From Sthenelais limicola (taxonomy: Eukaryota > Annelida > Polychaeta > Phyllodocida > Sigalionidae), in the NCBI GenBank assembly GCA_942159475.1, contig OW804094.1, forward strand, positions 50,464,966-50,528,965: a stretch of DNA of 64,000 nt, read 5' to 3'. The notes under the pieces are model-generated. The model was not told where the DNA came from and did not search any database. It saw nothing but the letters and a program-made list of their open reading frames with translations. This document shows positions 45,015 to 58,715 of this stretch, one piece after another (position 1 is the stretch's first letter; every line of letters starts with the position of its first letter). Both the position numbers and the translations under genes were made by a program.

Positions 45015-47423
45015 TTGGTTAATGAAATTAACTTCCGATTTCTGATCAGCTCATATCGAATTAATGAGTTTTGAATGAATTGACAGAAACCACGTGCAAT
45101 ATAAATAATCTAAACAATGGCAAGGGATAATTCTGTCCAAACTATATCAGTCCTCTCAGCTACCCTGGTGTGATGACAGGAGAGGTTTAATGGTGCCCAA
45201 CGCTATGCAGTAATCGCATGACAGGTGGCACAATACGCATAGCACTTGAGGGCATAATTCGTGCAGGAAAGTATCCTAAATTTGACTTATAGTGTGGCCT
45301 GGAATACATACGAATAGTTTGCAGTGCACAGCCTTTGCATGGGGTTATTACGAATGTTTCGGAATACGTATCCCAAGTATTTTAATGGGTAATTACATAA
45401 AGGTTATGTCTGGTTGAGCGTATAGTTAAGGCCTGGACCTATGTTTATTGGTTCGGTACCAAGCGATACTTGCTACTTAACACATGGGAAATCCTACCAG
45501 GGAATATACTGGCAAATTGCTGGGCAATCTAACTTTTAACGACCTGCACCTGGGGTCTATATGTCATTATATTACCCCGCCATATTGTCTTAAATCTTTT
45601 AGAAACCTAGATTTCATGAGTCAAATCTGTTATTTAGTAATTGTGACCAAAGTTCCAATGTATATGAAATATCAATTATTGAATACTTTTGTTTCGTTCT
45701 TAATAATATATTGTATTCCTTATATTAATTATTCTACCCACTGTGGTGTTTATTTGCTTTTACGGTCATGGGAATCTTTTTAGCTGGATGTTATCTAGTT
45801 TGTCCCTGATTGGACCGCTTAATACCAACATGATTATGTTCTCCAGCATTTTTTCCATTAGCCTCGCCTTTTCCAACTGCTCCTTTTTCCTCTGCTCTTG
45901 GTCCTATCCCGCGAGTCGCATCCGTATCGGGATGGTGCAGGCTGCACTTACCAATATATATCTATATAAATAGAGACTATCACACCAAACCCCCTCCCCC
46001 ACCACGCTCCTCAACCTTCCTCACGCCTGATCCCAAAATACAGGGATCCTCCTGCTGTCCCTCCTCCTTAAATCCAGACCATCCAGTTGCTGCTCCTGCT
46101 CCTGCTCCTGCTCAGACTCTCCTCACATCCTCCCACCCAACCCCGAGAGCCCCCTAGCGCAAGGGGCCAGAGGTAATGGTTATTTTGATGACTGGGGGAC
46201 CAGGAAGGAGAAGTGAGATATAAATAGGGGACCAGTATTTGTCTACTTACTCACTCCCAGCGTCCACAAACGTCACTTCCGGGTGGCCATCATCATCATA
46301 ATCACCAACTTCTGCCTTAACTAATTAATAAATTATGTTCTCCCTCTCAACTCTAGGGGGAATCTTTCGGTCGGTAACTTTTATTCCGCTACTCTTAGGG
46401 GACACAACAATTTATTATGGACGAATGAAAGCCTGGTCAATACATAATAGACACAAAATTGAAAATCATTACGGTTAAATTATTCATGGAAGATTTTCGG
46501 TAGCAAATTCCTGGTCTGGGTTATCATTTAGGTCCCCCGAAGCTTTAGTTGTTAACGATTGTAAGGTCATGAAATAAGATCTGAATGTGATCAAATGTAT
46601 TGGAAGCCAATACAGATCAAATAGAATGACAAGATGAAATAGGGAAAAAAATCAACCATAGAGATATTTTGATATGCAGATTATAACTCTCTTTGATGAT
46701 ATGTTTAATATTGTATGTGCCTAGAGGGCAGGATAAACGAAATGAAGGATGTTGCAATAAAACAAAAAAAAAGATCATTCTAGGAATGTAAATCAGGTTA
46801 TGGCCGATATTTTACCATTAACTGAATAGTCTAACACTCTACCTCACTCTAATGTATCACTCCAACTATAAATATGCACCTAGACATTCGACATATTTCA
46901 GATACCACAATTTATGGGGTTTTCCTTGCAGTGTGGGAGTTCATATGTAGAGAAATTTAATGCTGCAGTCTACAGGGTTAAAAACAGGCGGTGAATGATG
47001 GAGAGAGTTTTGAGAGTAATTCTCTTTGCACCAGAATTTGAAATATTCCATTAAACTAGCTAGTTTATGACTATGCCCTGGAAAATAAAAGTTAGAATCT
47101 AGTCAGTGGGTTAGAGTGGCCTGAAATAACTAGTACCGAGGACATAAAATATTTATTTAGTTTAACTCTTTGTAATTCATCGCTCGATGCATCAAACACA
47201 GTGAAATAACAATTAAATTCATCATAATGCAGTTGCAAAAACATATCTGGAGTGTCAGGAAACAGTCGCTTTGCTATAGCCGTGTAACAGAATCTCTGAC
47301 TCTGACTGATTTGATACCGAAATTATAGCAAAGCTTCCCTTTCTGCTATTCCTTTACAATACACATAGCTAAAACCAAACAACATACAGTTCCATTTGGG
47401 AGAATATTGTGAATGCGAACGAA
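45015..47423. other. SCP intron, repeat-poor stretch
   Basis: Contains GCTCCT repeats at 46091-46112. No exon recognised. Confidence 0.5.
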
Positions 47424-47598
47424 TAGGGGATTTGCTGCCATTTTATCATTTATAATGATATGATGAAGCTATGATATTGGTGAAAATATATGCAATTATC
47501 AATAAAAATGTTGCCAAAGATTGTCTGTCAGATTCCATCATAATCCATCCCAGGATGCACTGTAACAGACAGTGCAGTGGTACATGCAAATCCCCTAT
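47424..47598 (+). mobile_element. Family D element, short form, in the SCP intron
   Basis: GAATAGGGGATTTGCTGCCA to GTACATGCAAATCCCCTATT. The left half is deleted. Confidence 0.9.
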
Positions 47599-48378
47599 TA
47601 ACAAGCACCTGCAGCTCATACGTCAATGTTGGATACAAAGTTCAACAGGAGGTTCCTAAGAACGTCCTTCTTTCACCTAACATCGCTCACTGACCGCTCT
47701 ATGGCTGCTACAGAGAGAACAACAGGGTACCTGTTGAGGCATGTCCGGGGACTGGGCTACCAGCTGAGCTTTGATTGCCATGGTAACCTGCAGTCTGGTA
47801 CCCTGGTACAACCATAAATAAATGTGTAACCAGGTGTTCCATTGGTCTCCCAGCGAACTGACATCCCCGCCCTGTCAGGTAGAGTAAAATTTAGATTTAA
47901 CAAAACAAACATAAGTAAGTTTCTGGTAGGAAGAGCTTTTGCTCCAACTCTAATTTCTGGGCAGGGTGCCCACATGCTTGACATGAAATTTACAACTGTT
48001 ATGTATACACTACTGGATATATATTAGTATACCTATTCGTATGTAACTTTTCTCAAATGTTTCTGAATATATTAGATGAAACAATTTATTTGTTACATAT
48101 GGTTATTTATTTTATACATATGTTTCTTTTTAGTTACGGCAATATGTTAAATCTAATAAAGATCAAGGCAAATGGGTGCACATTGTCCGGAAATTTAAAG
48201 TTAGAACTGCTGAGTTATTAATATAGAACGTAGGGCAGAATTTAAGAGTTAAAACTTAGGAAATCAAATCCTAAAATGTTCATACAGGTCTGGAGGTTAT
48301 TCCTAAATCAGATTTGAAATTATACCGGTCATATTCAATTTTATGCGAGTAATAGAACAATGTTATGTGTTTCATTGA

Positions 48379-48434
<56 letters not shown>

Positions 48435-48995
48435 GACAATCTATCGCAATTAACCTAGACCTAAGCAAATCATACGCGTGGAACCACTGCAGTGACTATA
48501 GCAGTTAAACATGGCAGGAGTGTGAGTAGGACGTAGACAGAGCAGGGTAGCAAATTATGTACAGTCGGACAATTCATAAATTCCAACCTTTTGAGAATAA
48601 ACTGACATACTGGGAACATTTTCAATACATTTTGCCTCACCAATACAACTGAGAATGTTATGAAATAAATACTTGCATTTTGAGCTTAATTCGGGTGAAA
48701 ATCCTTTACTGTTCACTATTGGTTTTACAAGCAGTTCAGCGTATACATATGCTTGAGCACTGAGTTTAGAAAGCTTGGATTAAGGAGGATTGGGAGGAGC
48801 AGGTGGTGGTGGAATGTAAAATGATCAGTGCAAATGTGAAATCGGACAAAAATAACACAGGAATCCTCATAAGATAAAGTAATCAGTAAGGGGAGCTGCC
48901 TGATCCTTAGAGTTTGATAAGTCAAAATAACACTTGCCGGGAGTCGCAGTACCTGGAAATAGTCTCGTCTTGCATTCTTATCCTCTCATCTCTTC
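47599..48995. other. SCP intron, non-coding
   Basis: Only the AT microsatellite stands out. Confidence 0.5.
48381..48432. repeat. (AT)n microsatellite
   Basis: About 26 AT units without interruption. Confidence 0.95.
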
Positions 48996-49608
48996 AGTCT
49001 AGGTCCAAACCATCAGATCAGAAAATAATGGTATGTCAGTGATTAGACGCCTGCTTCGCTAATTTGTTTCCTGGCCTAGGACTTGGAGTTCTAATGGGAT
49101 TATAATGGCAGTTTACGGTCTTAATGGAATTATAATGGCACTAAAGAAAGACATTTTACGAATGGAATTGAGGCACAACAGGATACGCAAGGTGTTATAT
49201 CAGCCTCAATTATTATGTTTAATCTATGACATTTAGAATAGGTTGGGGATGAGTATTAATGATATAAGGTCATGGAATGAAGTGTTGTCTAAGTTGGTCA
49301 AGGAGGAGAAGAAGCAGAGGCCAAACTGGTGGTAATTAAGTCTATTGGTATGTCGGGGGCAGCGGGGAGGGGAGAGGCTATTTGGGTGAGTGTGCTTAGT
49401 GTGCGTGTGGTGCAGATAGGGGAGACTAGGGTAAAAATAGAACACTGAGTAATGGGGGTTGGGGTGGAAGAATAAACCAGGAAAATCTGGTAAAACTCTT
49501 CTCATATTTAGAAAATATAAAATTATTGCTTATTGTGTTCGACCTGATGCAAAGATTAACACTTAAATATGGCAAATTTAAATGCGATTGACTAGCTTAA
49601 CTGATGTT

Positions 49609-49970
49609 TTCCCGATGAAAGGTAGGTTCAGCCCGGTAATGTGAGTAAGAGTTAAGTAAGTAAAGGAAGTTAATTCAAAGGACTTGTTGTTCAACGGCAG
49701 ACTTCTAGAATGGAATAGTAATGAGGTTATAGGACTCAACCGATTGGGTAAATGAAGACTGATCGACAAGAAGAGGGGAGGGGCTGAGGAGGAGGAGGAG
49801 GAGGAGGAGGAGGGGAGGGCCTGCGGAGGGGGATGGGTATGAAACATATGTGATGTGTTACAGGAAAATGAGTCACACGATTTCTTTATCAAAACTTATT
49901 TTCAAAAACAAAAATATCAAACTTAAAATATAGAAATACTTATTAGAAGTCCAACTATTTACTATCATTG
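49609..49970 (+). repeat. Block duplicated at 34099-34442, copy 2
   Basis: CCCGATGAAAG-GTAGGTTCAG, GTGAGTAAGAGTTAAGTAAG, GGCAGACTTCTAGAATGG, then a longer GGA microsatellite (49788-49818) and an internally deleted family A element. It forms the core of the insert in the family C copy. Confidence 0.85.
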
Positions 49971-50070
49971 GAATCGGCTTGATCTCATCCTTTCAAATAT
50001 GATGATATCTCAAAATCCATTTCTTTGCTTGTGACTTGTGACTCATTTCCCTGAAGGACATCACATATGA
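49848..50070 (+). mobile_element. Family A element, short complete form
   Basis: CATAT-GTGATGTGTTACAGG at the left, GGACATCAC-ATATG at the right. It has the same internal deletion as the 34316 copy and lies inside the insert that splits the C element. Confidence 0.9.
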
Positions 50071-50785
50071 GGAGGAAGGCTGGGGCGAGGCAAATGGGGA
50101 GGTGGAATAGGAGGAGGTGGAAGAAGGGGAAAATATGGGTAGAATCAGATGGAGTGAAGAAGGAGCAAAAGGCTGAGGAGAAGGCAGCCGTTGGAGTGGA
50201 CGACAGCCTAGAAGAGCACTAAACAAAAATAAACCTGGTACCAATTAGAAATGGCAGATTCAATTATGGAAGGTCAGCTAGGAGGGCAGGGGTAGAAGGA
50301 CGAGAGTACAGAGAGTTGAGAGGTATGTAGGTGAAAGGTAACATATAACTAGGGGCATGGACACTCAGTCCACGTGCCAGACCCACATACCTTCCCAGCT
50401 ATGTACCTCTTATGTGCTTTGTGGTTTGAGGCGAGAGGCTTTCCCTCCGTTTGAAGGGTCTCTCTCAACTTTGGGCCTAGACTGCTCTGAAAATCTTATT
50501 TTCTTTGACGACTAGTTTAGATATAGCGAGGAGAAGGTTGTCGCTGTACAGTGGGGATCCCGGGGATTTTAGTTTTAGTTTCTTTGGTGGTGAGGAATAA
50601 TTCCCAAAGTAAATGGTTTAGTGGGATTTTTATTCTTTCAGTTTAGATGTAGTAATATTGAGTTGCTTTTACCAGTTATAAAAATCCCCTCTCCCATGCA
50701 TTTAATAGGGCAAACTACTTATCTTATATTATGAACATTAGATATATGTGTACCATATAGTTTAGGCTTAGTGAATTGGAAGAGC

Positions 50786-50933
50786 AATAGGTGATTTGCA
50801 TGTGCCACTCCGCATGTCATCATGGGATGGATTCCGATGAAATCTGGCATACCAATAGTTGTCAACATTTTTATCGATGATTTGAGCGAATCAAGATTCA
50901 AAGTGGCAGCTAGGCAAATCCCCTATTAACCCT
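50786..50933 (-). mobile_element. Family D element, short form, in the SCP intron
   Basis: CAATAGGTGATTTGCATGTG to GGCAAATCCCCTATT. Confidence 0.87.
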
Positions 50934-51885
50934 TTATTGAAGAAACCTTTCCCTTCATTCCAACACAGGTGGTCAGCATCTATGAAAATCCACCTGGTTA
51001 AATAGGCTGGGGAGTGACCACAACAACCCCTCCAGCAACTGACCCCCTGACCTCGCCACTCATTGACCACTTACCCTCCTCCTACATCCCTTGCAGCGAA
51101 GGTGGCTGGCTTTAGGGATTATGTAGCAGGGATCCGGACACTAATCTGGACATGGGGTATAGATTAGCTCTACCAATATACCAGCAACCCCCTCCAGCGT
51201 CCCGTTACTGCCTGGTAGGGGGAAACGAGTCTACCAAGGCTAAGAGACAGGTGGGCAGGTAGACACGGGATTATATAGGGAATATCTGCTCCAGGGTTGG
51301 ATGAAGAGTTCGTAGGTCAAGATTAAGTGATCAAGCTAGAGGTAAATAATCAGCAGGGGAGTGTCTCAGTGTGGGTGGGACTGGCATGTTTCTATAAACC
51401 GAGGTGTACAGATTAAGTGATGGATTTGTGAAGGAATTAATTGTATATGTATCTCAAAAGAGCATTCATTTTAATCTTGGCCTGTTACCATTCTTCCCCA
51501 TTGCCCGACGGAATATCGATAAAAACTTCATTTAGATCCATTATAAAGAATAAACAATTCTAATAATGATATAGAGTAGCAACCTAAAAGTGTGAAATAT
51601 CTTTAGCTGACAAATGCGTTATCTCAGGGCAAAATTAATTCTGTCCCATCGAAGAATCAAAACGATTAATCAAACGTGTATAACTAAATACTATGACAGG
51701 TGCTAGTGTTTAACACCTCAGGACCAAGGTCCAGTTCAAGCAAAATCTCGTTAAGCAAGCAAAATCCAGTTACATTAGAAGCGCATACACAAATATAATA
51801 ACATTATTTCAGGAAATTAAATAAGATCCTTTATTTCTTAGACATAAGGCCTATGTAAAGGAGCTTTACAGGCATTAGTGATATG
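50934..51885. other. SCP intron, non-coding, locally GC-richer
   Basis: 51000-51370 is GC-richer than average with no frame or known repeat. Possible conserved non-coding sequence, unproven. Confidence 0.4.
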
Positions 51886-52230
51886 AATAGGGGATTTGCA
51901 TAGCCATAATTTTGAATCTAGATTCGCATGGAAGTATGGGACGAATGGTATAGTATAACATCCATAGAAAACATGCCATGTTCAGCATGGACTATTTATC
52001 AATGTTCTAATGCAATATCCATGTGTTATGTATATTTCCATAACACAAGCCTCCATCTTTCCTATCATGCATTTGGTTAACACAGATCATTTATAAAAAG
52101 CTATGATATTGGTGAAAACATTCTTGCAGTTTTATAAAAATGTTGCCAAATATTTGTATATCAGATTTGAACTGAATCCATCCCAGTATGCATTGTAAAA
52201 GACATGCGCAGTGGCACATGTAAATCCCCT
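51886..52230 (+). mobile_element. Family D element, long form, in the SCP intron
   Basis: GAATAGGGGATTTGCATAGC to GGCACATGTAAATCCCCTTT. Colinear with 35916-36284. Confidence 0.9.
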
Positions 52231-52440
52231 TTTGGCAGAGTATATAGGGAGGGGGTTCTGGCACGCCCAATGCCTTTATGTTGTATCCAATTGTTTGCTG
52301 CTTTACATATGTAGATACATCCATTCTTATACTGTCCACATTACTGTCTGACATGCTCTCATATTACTAAACGTCAAGCGCTCACGCCCTTCTGTACGCA
52401 TAGGAATCTAGGAATTCTGTATGAAGATATAATATTATGA

Positions 52441-52756
52441 TTCAGGAATGTCACAAGTCGCAACAAATGAGTTTTGAGATATCACCAGATTTCACAAGAT
52501 GAGATCAAGCATCGATTCCAATGATAGTTCACATTAAGGACATCTAAGATGTGTTTCTATATTTTATGTTTTATATATAGATCTATGTTTGAAAGGAAGT
52601 TTGCAATATTTCTGGTTGGGCAGTTACCAGTAGTCTAAAGTAACCAAATGTACTCCATAGGATGACCTTTGAAACCCAAGGTGATATATTCGATAAACTG
52701 CCTTAAAATTTGATATACATGACTTGTGACTCATTTTCCTGGAACACATCACATAT
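52441..52756 (-). mobile_element. Family A element, nearly complete
   Basis: The left end is eroded (CAGGAATGTCACAAGTCGC). The right end, GACTTGTGACTCATTTTCC to CACATCACATAT, is intact. Confidence 0.87.
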
Positions 52757-53807
52757 ATCTCTGTTCATCTCCCTCCCCTACCTCTCTCTCTCACACACAC
52801 TGCCTCTTGATACATTAACTTACAGTGTTCCCAATCTTCACAGTAGAAAGCATATGACTGCACTGACTACGATAGGTGTGGTCACAGACGCTGTCGGGGT
52901 ATTAGCTAAATCAGACCGTGTGTACAACCCAGTTAGTCCCTCATCAAAGGCACACAATGCGTACACTTATATATCAGAAGCATTTACTAACGCCTGATTA
53001 TGAGTGCATGTTATTATGAAAGGTTGGCAGTTGAGTAGTGTGTATTGCTTGGTGGGGGTTATGTATTGCCAGAACAGGGATTTCTACTTGTGGATTGGGT
53101 GGGGCCAGTGTACAGCAAGGGGAATGTATATGATCGCGATGCTTCCTTCGCAAAAAGTATTCAAACTCATTTTTGAAACGATATTGGTTCAAATTCTGTT
53201 CTCAATTTACCAGGAATTCTAGGTTAATTTTGAAAAAGGAATAGGTCGTGGGCATTCGCAGAATTGGAGCCCATCCCCAACTCCATACCCTTGAAGCAGC
53301 GTAGGATCGATGGATTGTGGTACAATCTCGTTGTAAATGACTGCACAAAATCTGGTCATGTGTGCATGGCAATTGTGATGGTAATTTTCCATGCTATTTA
53401 AGTTGAAAGGATTAGCGCAGATATAACCTTACGGCATGGTGGAATATTACTGAAGATATGTAGATGATTTCATCAGATTATCAGCGGCTGTTGCAAACAC
53501 GTGTATTATGCAACAAACTTATGCAAATATGCAATTATGCAATTGGTATGAGCGAGGCAGCGTCAGATTCCCAAGTGTTGTCATTCTCTTTCATGGAATT
53601 ATACTGGCATCACTTTGTTCTGAAGAATCATAGATGAACTTCAGATTTGCGGAAGCGCGTGATTACTGCCTAGTGGCCTGTGCCTTATGCGGCATATATT
53701 TTAAGTCAATTTTAGAATTATTTAAAGAGATTCTATTACTTATTTTGGCCCAATAAACATTTTTTTCAAAGATATATCAAGATTTTATCCATATGAAAAG
53801 GACACTT
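52757..53807. other. SCP intron, non-coding
   Basis: Nothing beyond short chance frames. Confidence 0.5.
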
Positions 53808-53966
53808 TTCAAAATAAAATATCAAGCTTAAAATATAAACATACTTATAAGATCTCCAACTGTTTACTATCATTGGAATCGGCTTGATCTAATCTTTTCA
53901 AATATGATAATATCTCAAAATCCATTTCTGCGAGTTGTGATTCATTTCCATGTAACACATCACACA
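53808..53966 (+). mobile_element. Family A element, right half
   Basis: TTTCAAAATAAAATATCAAG through ACTATCATTGGAATCGGC to GTAACACATCAC. Confidence 0.87.
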
Positions 53967-54439
53967 TGAAAAGAAGACTTTTATACGGGGTAGAACTATT
54001 TTTCACATCCCCCTGGATCGGCTGAAGGCTCAAAAGTTGCACCTCTTCCCTTCAGCCTTAACCTTCTACACCCCTTCAATCCGTATCATGCATTACACAC
54101 GATAAAAACTGTTCACAATGGAAACGTTACTTTGTCCGTCTCACCACATCATTTCCCACTTCGCCATCATCCTTCTAAGATGCTGACCCGCCGCCATTTC
54201 TTGTCGGGATCAAAGCCGGTCTGAATAAAGCATGATGGGATATAAAAGCTTCCTCCTCTTCACACTAGAGGGGTTTTATTACTTATTAACGCCCGCGACG
54301 AGAGCTAGACGAGACTTGAGGAGACTTGGGGGTGTTTTGTTCTCAGAACAGTTACTTGTCCTAGAAAGGCAAGCTCCTAGGCTTTTGTACCACAGAAAAA
54401 GAGATTTCACTGTCCAATAGATAGGATAACTGCTTAAAT

Positions 54440-54530
54440 ATGATGTGTTACAGACAAATGAGTCACAAGTTGCACAGTTATTATTTTTCAAAGTGTTTTA
54501 TTTACCAGATGTAATGTATTGGGAATGTTT
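54440..54530 (+). mobile_element. Family A element, left end fragment
   Basis: ATGATGTGTTACAGACAAAT to GGGAATGTTTTCATTTTG. It faces the 54933-55088 fragment in inverted arrangement. Confidence 0.85.
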
Positions 54531-54932
54531 TCATTTTGACTTTCTCGCACATCAGCGGTGAGATACGAACCTATGCGAATTTCTCTAGTGAAGCATTCTG
54601 AGTAAGGATATATGAAGTCCTTAGGTTGTACCCTGGCTTCCTGCCTTGCTCCACTGCCATAATGAACTCTCAACTCTGACCTTCTCATTTGTCCTCCTTC
54701 GTAAACACTCCATACAGAGGGCTATTTCCCATTTAAATTCCAATCCTTTAGCTTATTTCCCAATCTCAACAACATGCCTTATCCATTTTGAAATTTCATT
54801 TAAGAAAGGTTTTAGCCAAGGAGTATTTATGAAACTAGATGAATTACTAAAATATAGTTTGCATGATAAAAAAGCCCCTATATATCTAGTATCTAAAGTA
54901 TCTAAATGTCCTAATATAATATATATAATTAA

Positions 54933-55088
54933 TGCACTGTCTTGAAAGTTGGTACATGTCTTTATACAACTCCGTGCACTATATACCCCAAAGATGAAAA
55001 CATTCCTACAAAGAGATCTTGTAAATAAAACACTTAGAAAAATATCGATTTTGCGACTTGTAACTCGTTTTCCTGTAACACATCTCAA
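54933..55088 (-). mobile_element. Family A element, left-half fragment in reverse
   Basis: GCACTGTCTTGAAAGTTGGT to CCTGTAACACATCTC. It is the inverted counterpart of 54440-54530. Confidence 0.85.
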
Positions 55089-57283
55089 GTAAGTACCAGC
55101 TCGTGCCTATGATCCATCCCATCAACCTCCTCCTCCATCCTCCCTTGATCTCCCTTTGATCCTGGAACAACCTAACGACATATTACCAGATTATCCTGAC
55201 GATAATCTCTCGTCTCAGTTGAAACTTTTCTAAAGCCATTCACCAATTCCTGCACATACCTACAGATACATATTCAGCATACAGCACATAGCTGGCATTC
55301 CATACATAAACCCTCTGAACACCGACTTTGGGGTATCCAGGGGTTTGAGGCAATGTTATGCACTGCTTTGAGGCTAGACCAGCATTTCCGGCATACCTTT
55401 AATCGGGGAGGCCACATGGTTACAGTTACATTACATGTTGGTATATTATGACTTTGGATCCCCTTCAAACCCTTGGGGAATCAAAAGAAATGGGAAGAGC
55501 TGATGGGAAGGAATGGAAGGGAATGACATACGTGAGCTTAATGCAGCAACCCTTAAGTTGTATCGACAGTTCCTTTTACATTCCTCTAAAGGTTGGTATA
55601 CCGTGGCAAGGAAGTTTGCTGTCAGAAATCTCTAAGTAACACGATAAGTTCTAACGCCATGATGTCATATGTATTTGTGACCCGATGTGTTTATATATAA
55701 ATGTTCAGGAAAAAAGAGAATATTTGATCATCAAAATAAATAATATGAATTCCCCATATCCCAGACATATTCATTCTACATTTTATCATCATATCCTATT
55801 TAGCCAAGGGTATATCTTATCTTATCTTATCTTATACTTCTCTGCTGGTATTTATGCATAACTATATACCTTGAGTCAACACAATGGTTAGTAAAGATAA
55901 TTCAAAGAAATACGCTCCAGATTCTCAATGAAAACCAGATACAAACACGTCAGTTCTCCAGGAAGGAGGACATATTTGAGAGGGATAAATGTTTAAATAA
56001 ACCGACACCCTGTACTGTTTTATCAGTGGCAGTATATAAGCAACCTTTTACCCAGATGAAAAGGGGAAAAGTTGTTTCTACAGTGGATGGGTGCGAGTAT
56101 CCTCTTCTACAGGTCTTTCATCAGTTACCTGCCAGTAACCAATCTTACCTGCGAGTACACAATCTTGGCACAAACACTATTAAACCTATATAAACATGGC
56201 CACGTGATCCAAAGAGGGTCGTGTGACCTGGGCTTACTATAGGGATACATGATAAACATACATGGTGTGTGATCTTGCAAGTGTGTCGGAGGAGGAAGGG
56301 GAGAGAGTGAGGGGGAAGAAGAAGAGGAATAGAGAGTGAAAAAGATGGTTGGAGGGTGCTAAAGAGTTATAGTGATACATTGTGATAGACAGGGTGGTAC
56401 CAATGGAAAGAGAGAGAGAGAGAGATTCATTCAGGAGGGAACAAGACGGATGTGAAAATGAGAGCAAGAAACTAAGGAGTAAACACGAAACGAAATCCAC
56501 AAGGTAGTTTGTTAAAATTGTCTATGAAGTAACGTGAAATTATTAAAAGATCACTTTCAAATTATGTGTTGTAGATGGCAAAAATGAAACCAATAAAATC
56601 TGTTTTATTTTTAAGAAAAAAAAACATCCCCTAACCTGAAACAATGTCATGCTATACTTGATAAGGATGCACAGGGTCATAGCAAGAAAGCTATACAACA
56701 TGTACACATGATACAAATCTCTTCGCGTGGCCCATATTTCTTCAAGAAACTTTCCAATGCACTCCACAGGAAGCGAAATAAATCTAGAATAGAGAACTCC
56801 TCGACAGGTGATCCATCATCACCCATAAGAGAAAAATAGAAGCGTGGGTAAAATATCAGTATATTCTCCCACAATACTTTATTTATGTATGTTACAGAGT
56901 ATGCTTGGGAGGAGGTCGCAGAGTCCTTTCCCTCCCCTCGGGCGGGCAGTACAATTATAAAACATTGCTTGTTTTCTGACACAATAATTTCCATGTTTGA
57001 TGATTAATGCTAGTCTCGTGTCCAATCGATCTGAGCAACGCTCTCATGTATGGTATCCCAACATTCCTTGCGCCCGGTGGGATCACGTGACAGACCCCTG
57101 CTATGGGGTGGTACCCCAAGAGGCCAGTAGGGGCATCTTCCAGGTGATTAGGAACTCTGGGCCAAATTATATGCATGTTTTCTGTGCCTACGCACACCTC
57201 AGGTGAATAGTGAGCTACCTGGATTCACGTGATCTATTCCTTTGTTTGAGTAATTACTGTTCTCAGGTGTGAAATAAACACAA
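55089..57283. other. SCP intron, non-coding
   Basis: A TATCT microsatellite at 55812-55836, an AG run at 56407-56426 and a purine-rich tract at 56285-56350. No exon recognised. Confidence 0.5.
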
Positions 57284-57527
57284 TGTCTGAAATCGCCAAA
57301 AAATGTACAATTCGACTTCACCAATCCTCTTAAATAAACCAAATCTAAGACAGAAATGAAGTTCAAAATACAGCCCAACATAACCCAACAGATTCTCTGA
57401 GTCAAGGCAATACCAAATATATCCAAATATACCTTGTATTTATCATTTCTTAGCCTAATCTACCAGAATTTCACGAATGTGTAGAGCTGCCGATTGTACA
57501 TTTCTAAGCGAGCTGACCCATATATAT
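57284..57527 (+). mobile_element. Family B element, complete, in the SCP intron
   Basis: CTGAAATCGCCAAAAAATGT to GATTGTACATTTCTAAGCGA-GCTGACCCA. Confidence 0.9.
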
Positions 57528-58504
57528 TATATATACCCATGTGACTATGTTTTTAACAATCATCCAAGGCAGTAGATGACTGGAGAGCGATTCTGTATTA
57601 AAAGGTTATGTAATAATAGGAGACATATTCGATGCCATTAACCCTGCTTTGATGAGGGCCTACAAACTCAAGCAGATGGTTTGAAAGAGTATGTATGTGG
57701 TGGCTCAAAAGAGTATGTTTGAACCAAAAGGGCGCACTTGTAAATTTCATGTAGAGTAACAAACTAATTTACAGTCTTGAGAGCCCATAAAGTCGACAGT
57801 TCTCGTTGGAAACATCAATGATCGTTGAGTCCCACATTTTCGCCTCAGCTCAGGCTTAAATCTGCAGTGCTGCCCTCTTAGTTGAATAGTGAGCACTAGT
57901 GGTACAGCTTGCGCCCCCTGGGTGGATTTAATGTAACCACGTGTTCAGAGGACTATGTGAGAAGGGGTAAAAATAGGCAAGAAGTATGAGACTTGTAGCT
58001 AGTTGTATCGGAGAGGGAGATGGAGTGGTGGAAAGGGCATCGGGTTGGGGTGAAAATATAGATTTGAAACTCTTAGCTACAGAAATATTTCCCGGAGCTT
58101 GCGTTCTTGATGCAATTAAAATTAAATTGTAATAATTACGGTTTGTTATGTTCTTGAGATAGAAATAGTTTGTGAATGCCAAACTAGAAATACGTCACAT
58201 CATATTATATAGATCCTATGTCGCTCAGTCTAAACGGAAATTTACTCATACTCCAATTCAGTTATCGAGAATGTATTCACATAAAATTGCATCATGCCTA
58301 ACAATGTAAGAATGGTACAATATGACGATGACTAGCACTTGAATAGTGTAACTTGGCACAGTCGGCAACTGTTAAGGGAATGATTTCGTGCAGTGATTTG
58401 TGAACGCCTTGTACAATCATATTGATCTTGCAGCTAGTGTACCAATTATCATTTTATTCGACCCTTCTGGAAGGGTTCTACCTACCCCTTCATTCACATG
58501 CTTA
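57528..58504. other. SCP intron, non-coding
   Basis: Nothing identified. Confidence 0.5.
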
Positions 58505-58715
58505 CATATGTGATGTGTTATACAAACATGTGTCACAAGTCGCAAACAATGGATAATGAGATATGATCATATTTGAAAAGGTGAGATCAAGCCCATTTCA
58601 ATGATAGTAAACAATAGGACATCTAATAAGTACTTCTATAGTATGTTTCATATTTTTATTTTTGAAAAACAAGTTTGCAATATTTCTGGCTGGATATTGA
58701 ATAGTAAAGTCACAT
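58505..58715 (-). mobile_element. Family A element, end fragment
   Basis: ATATGTGATGTGTTATAC through GAGATCAAGCCCATTTCAAT to TTGCAATATTTCTGGCTGG. Confidence 0.87.

Larger units (their letters stand above)
48996..50488 (-). mobile_element. Family C element split by a 1.28-kb insertion
   Basis: The first part, 48996-49142, runs CAGTCTAGGTCCAAACCATC to ATTATAATGGCAC. The second, 50418-50488, runs TTTGTGGTTTGAGGCGAGAG to GGGCCTAGACTG. Joining them restores one family C element. The insert is 49143-50417. Confidence 0.85.

Noticed and set aside
56040..56140. Minus-strand CTGATGA…GAAAC (hammerhead-like)
   Set aside because: The intervening sequence does not form a stem II starting next to the core, and no stem I pairing is visible.
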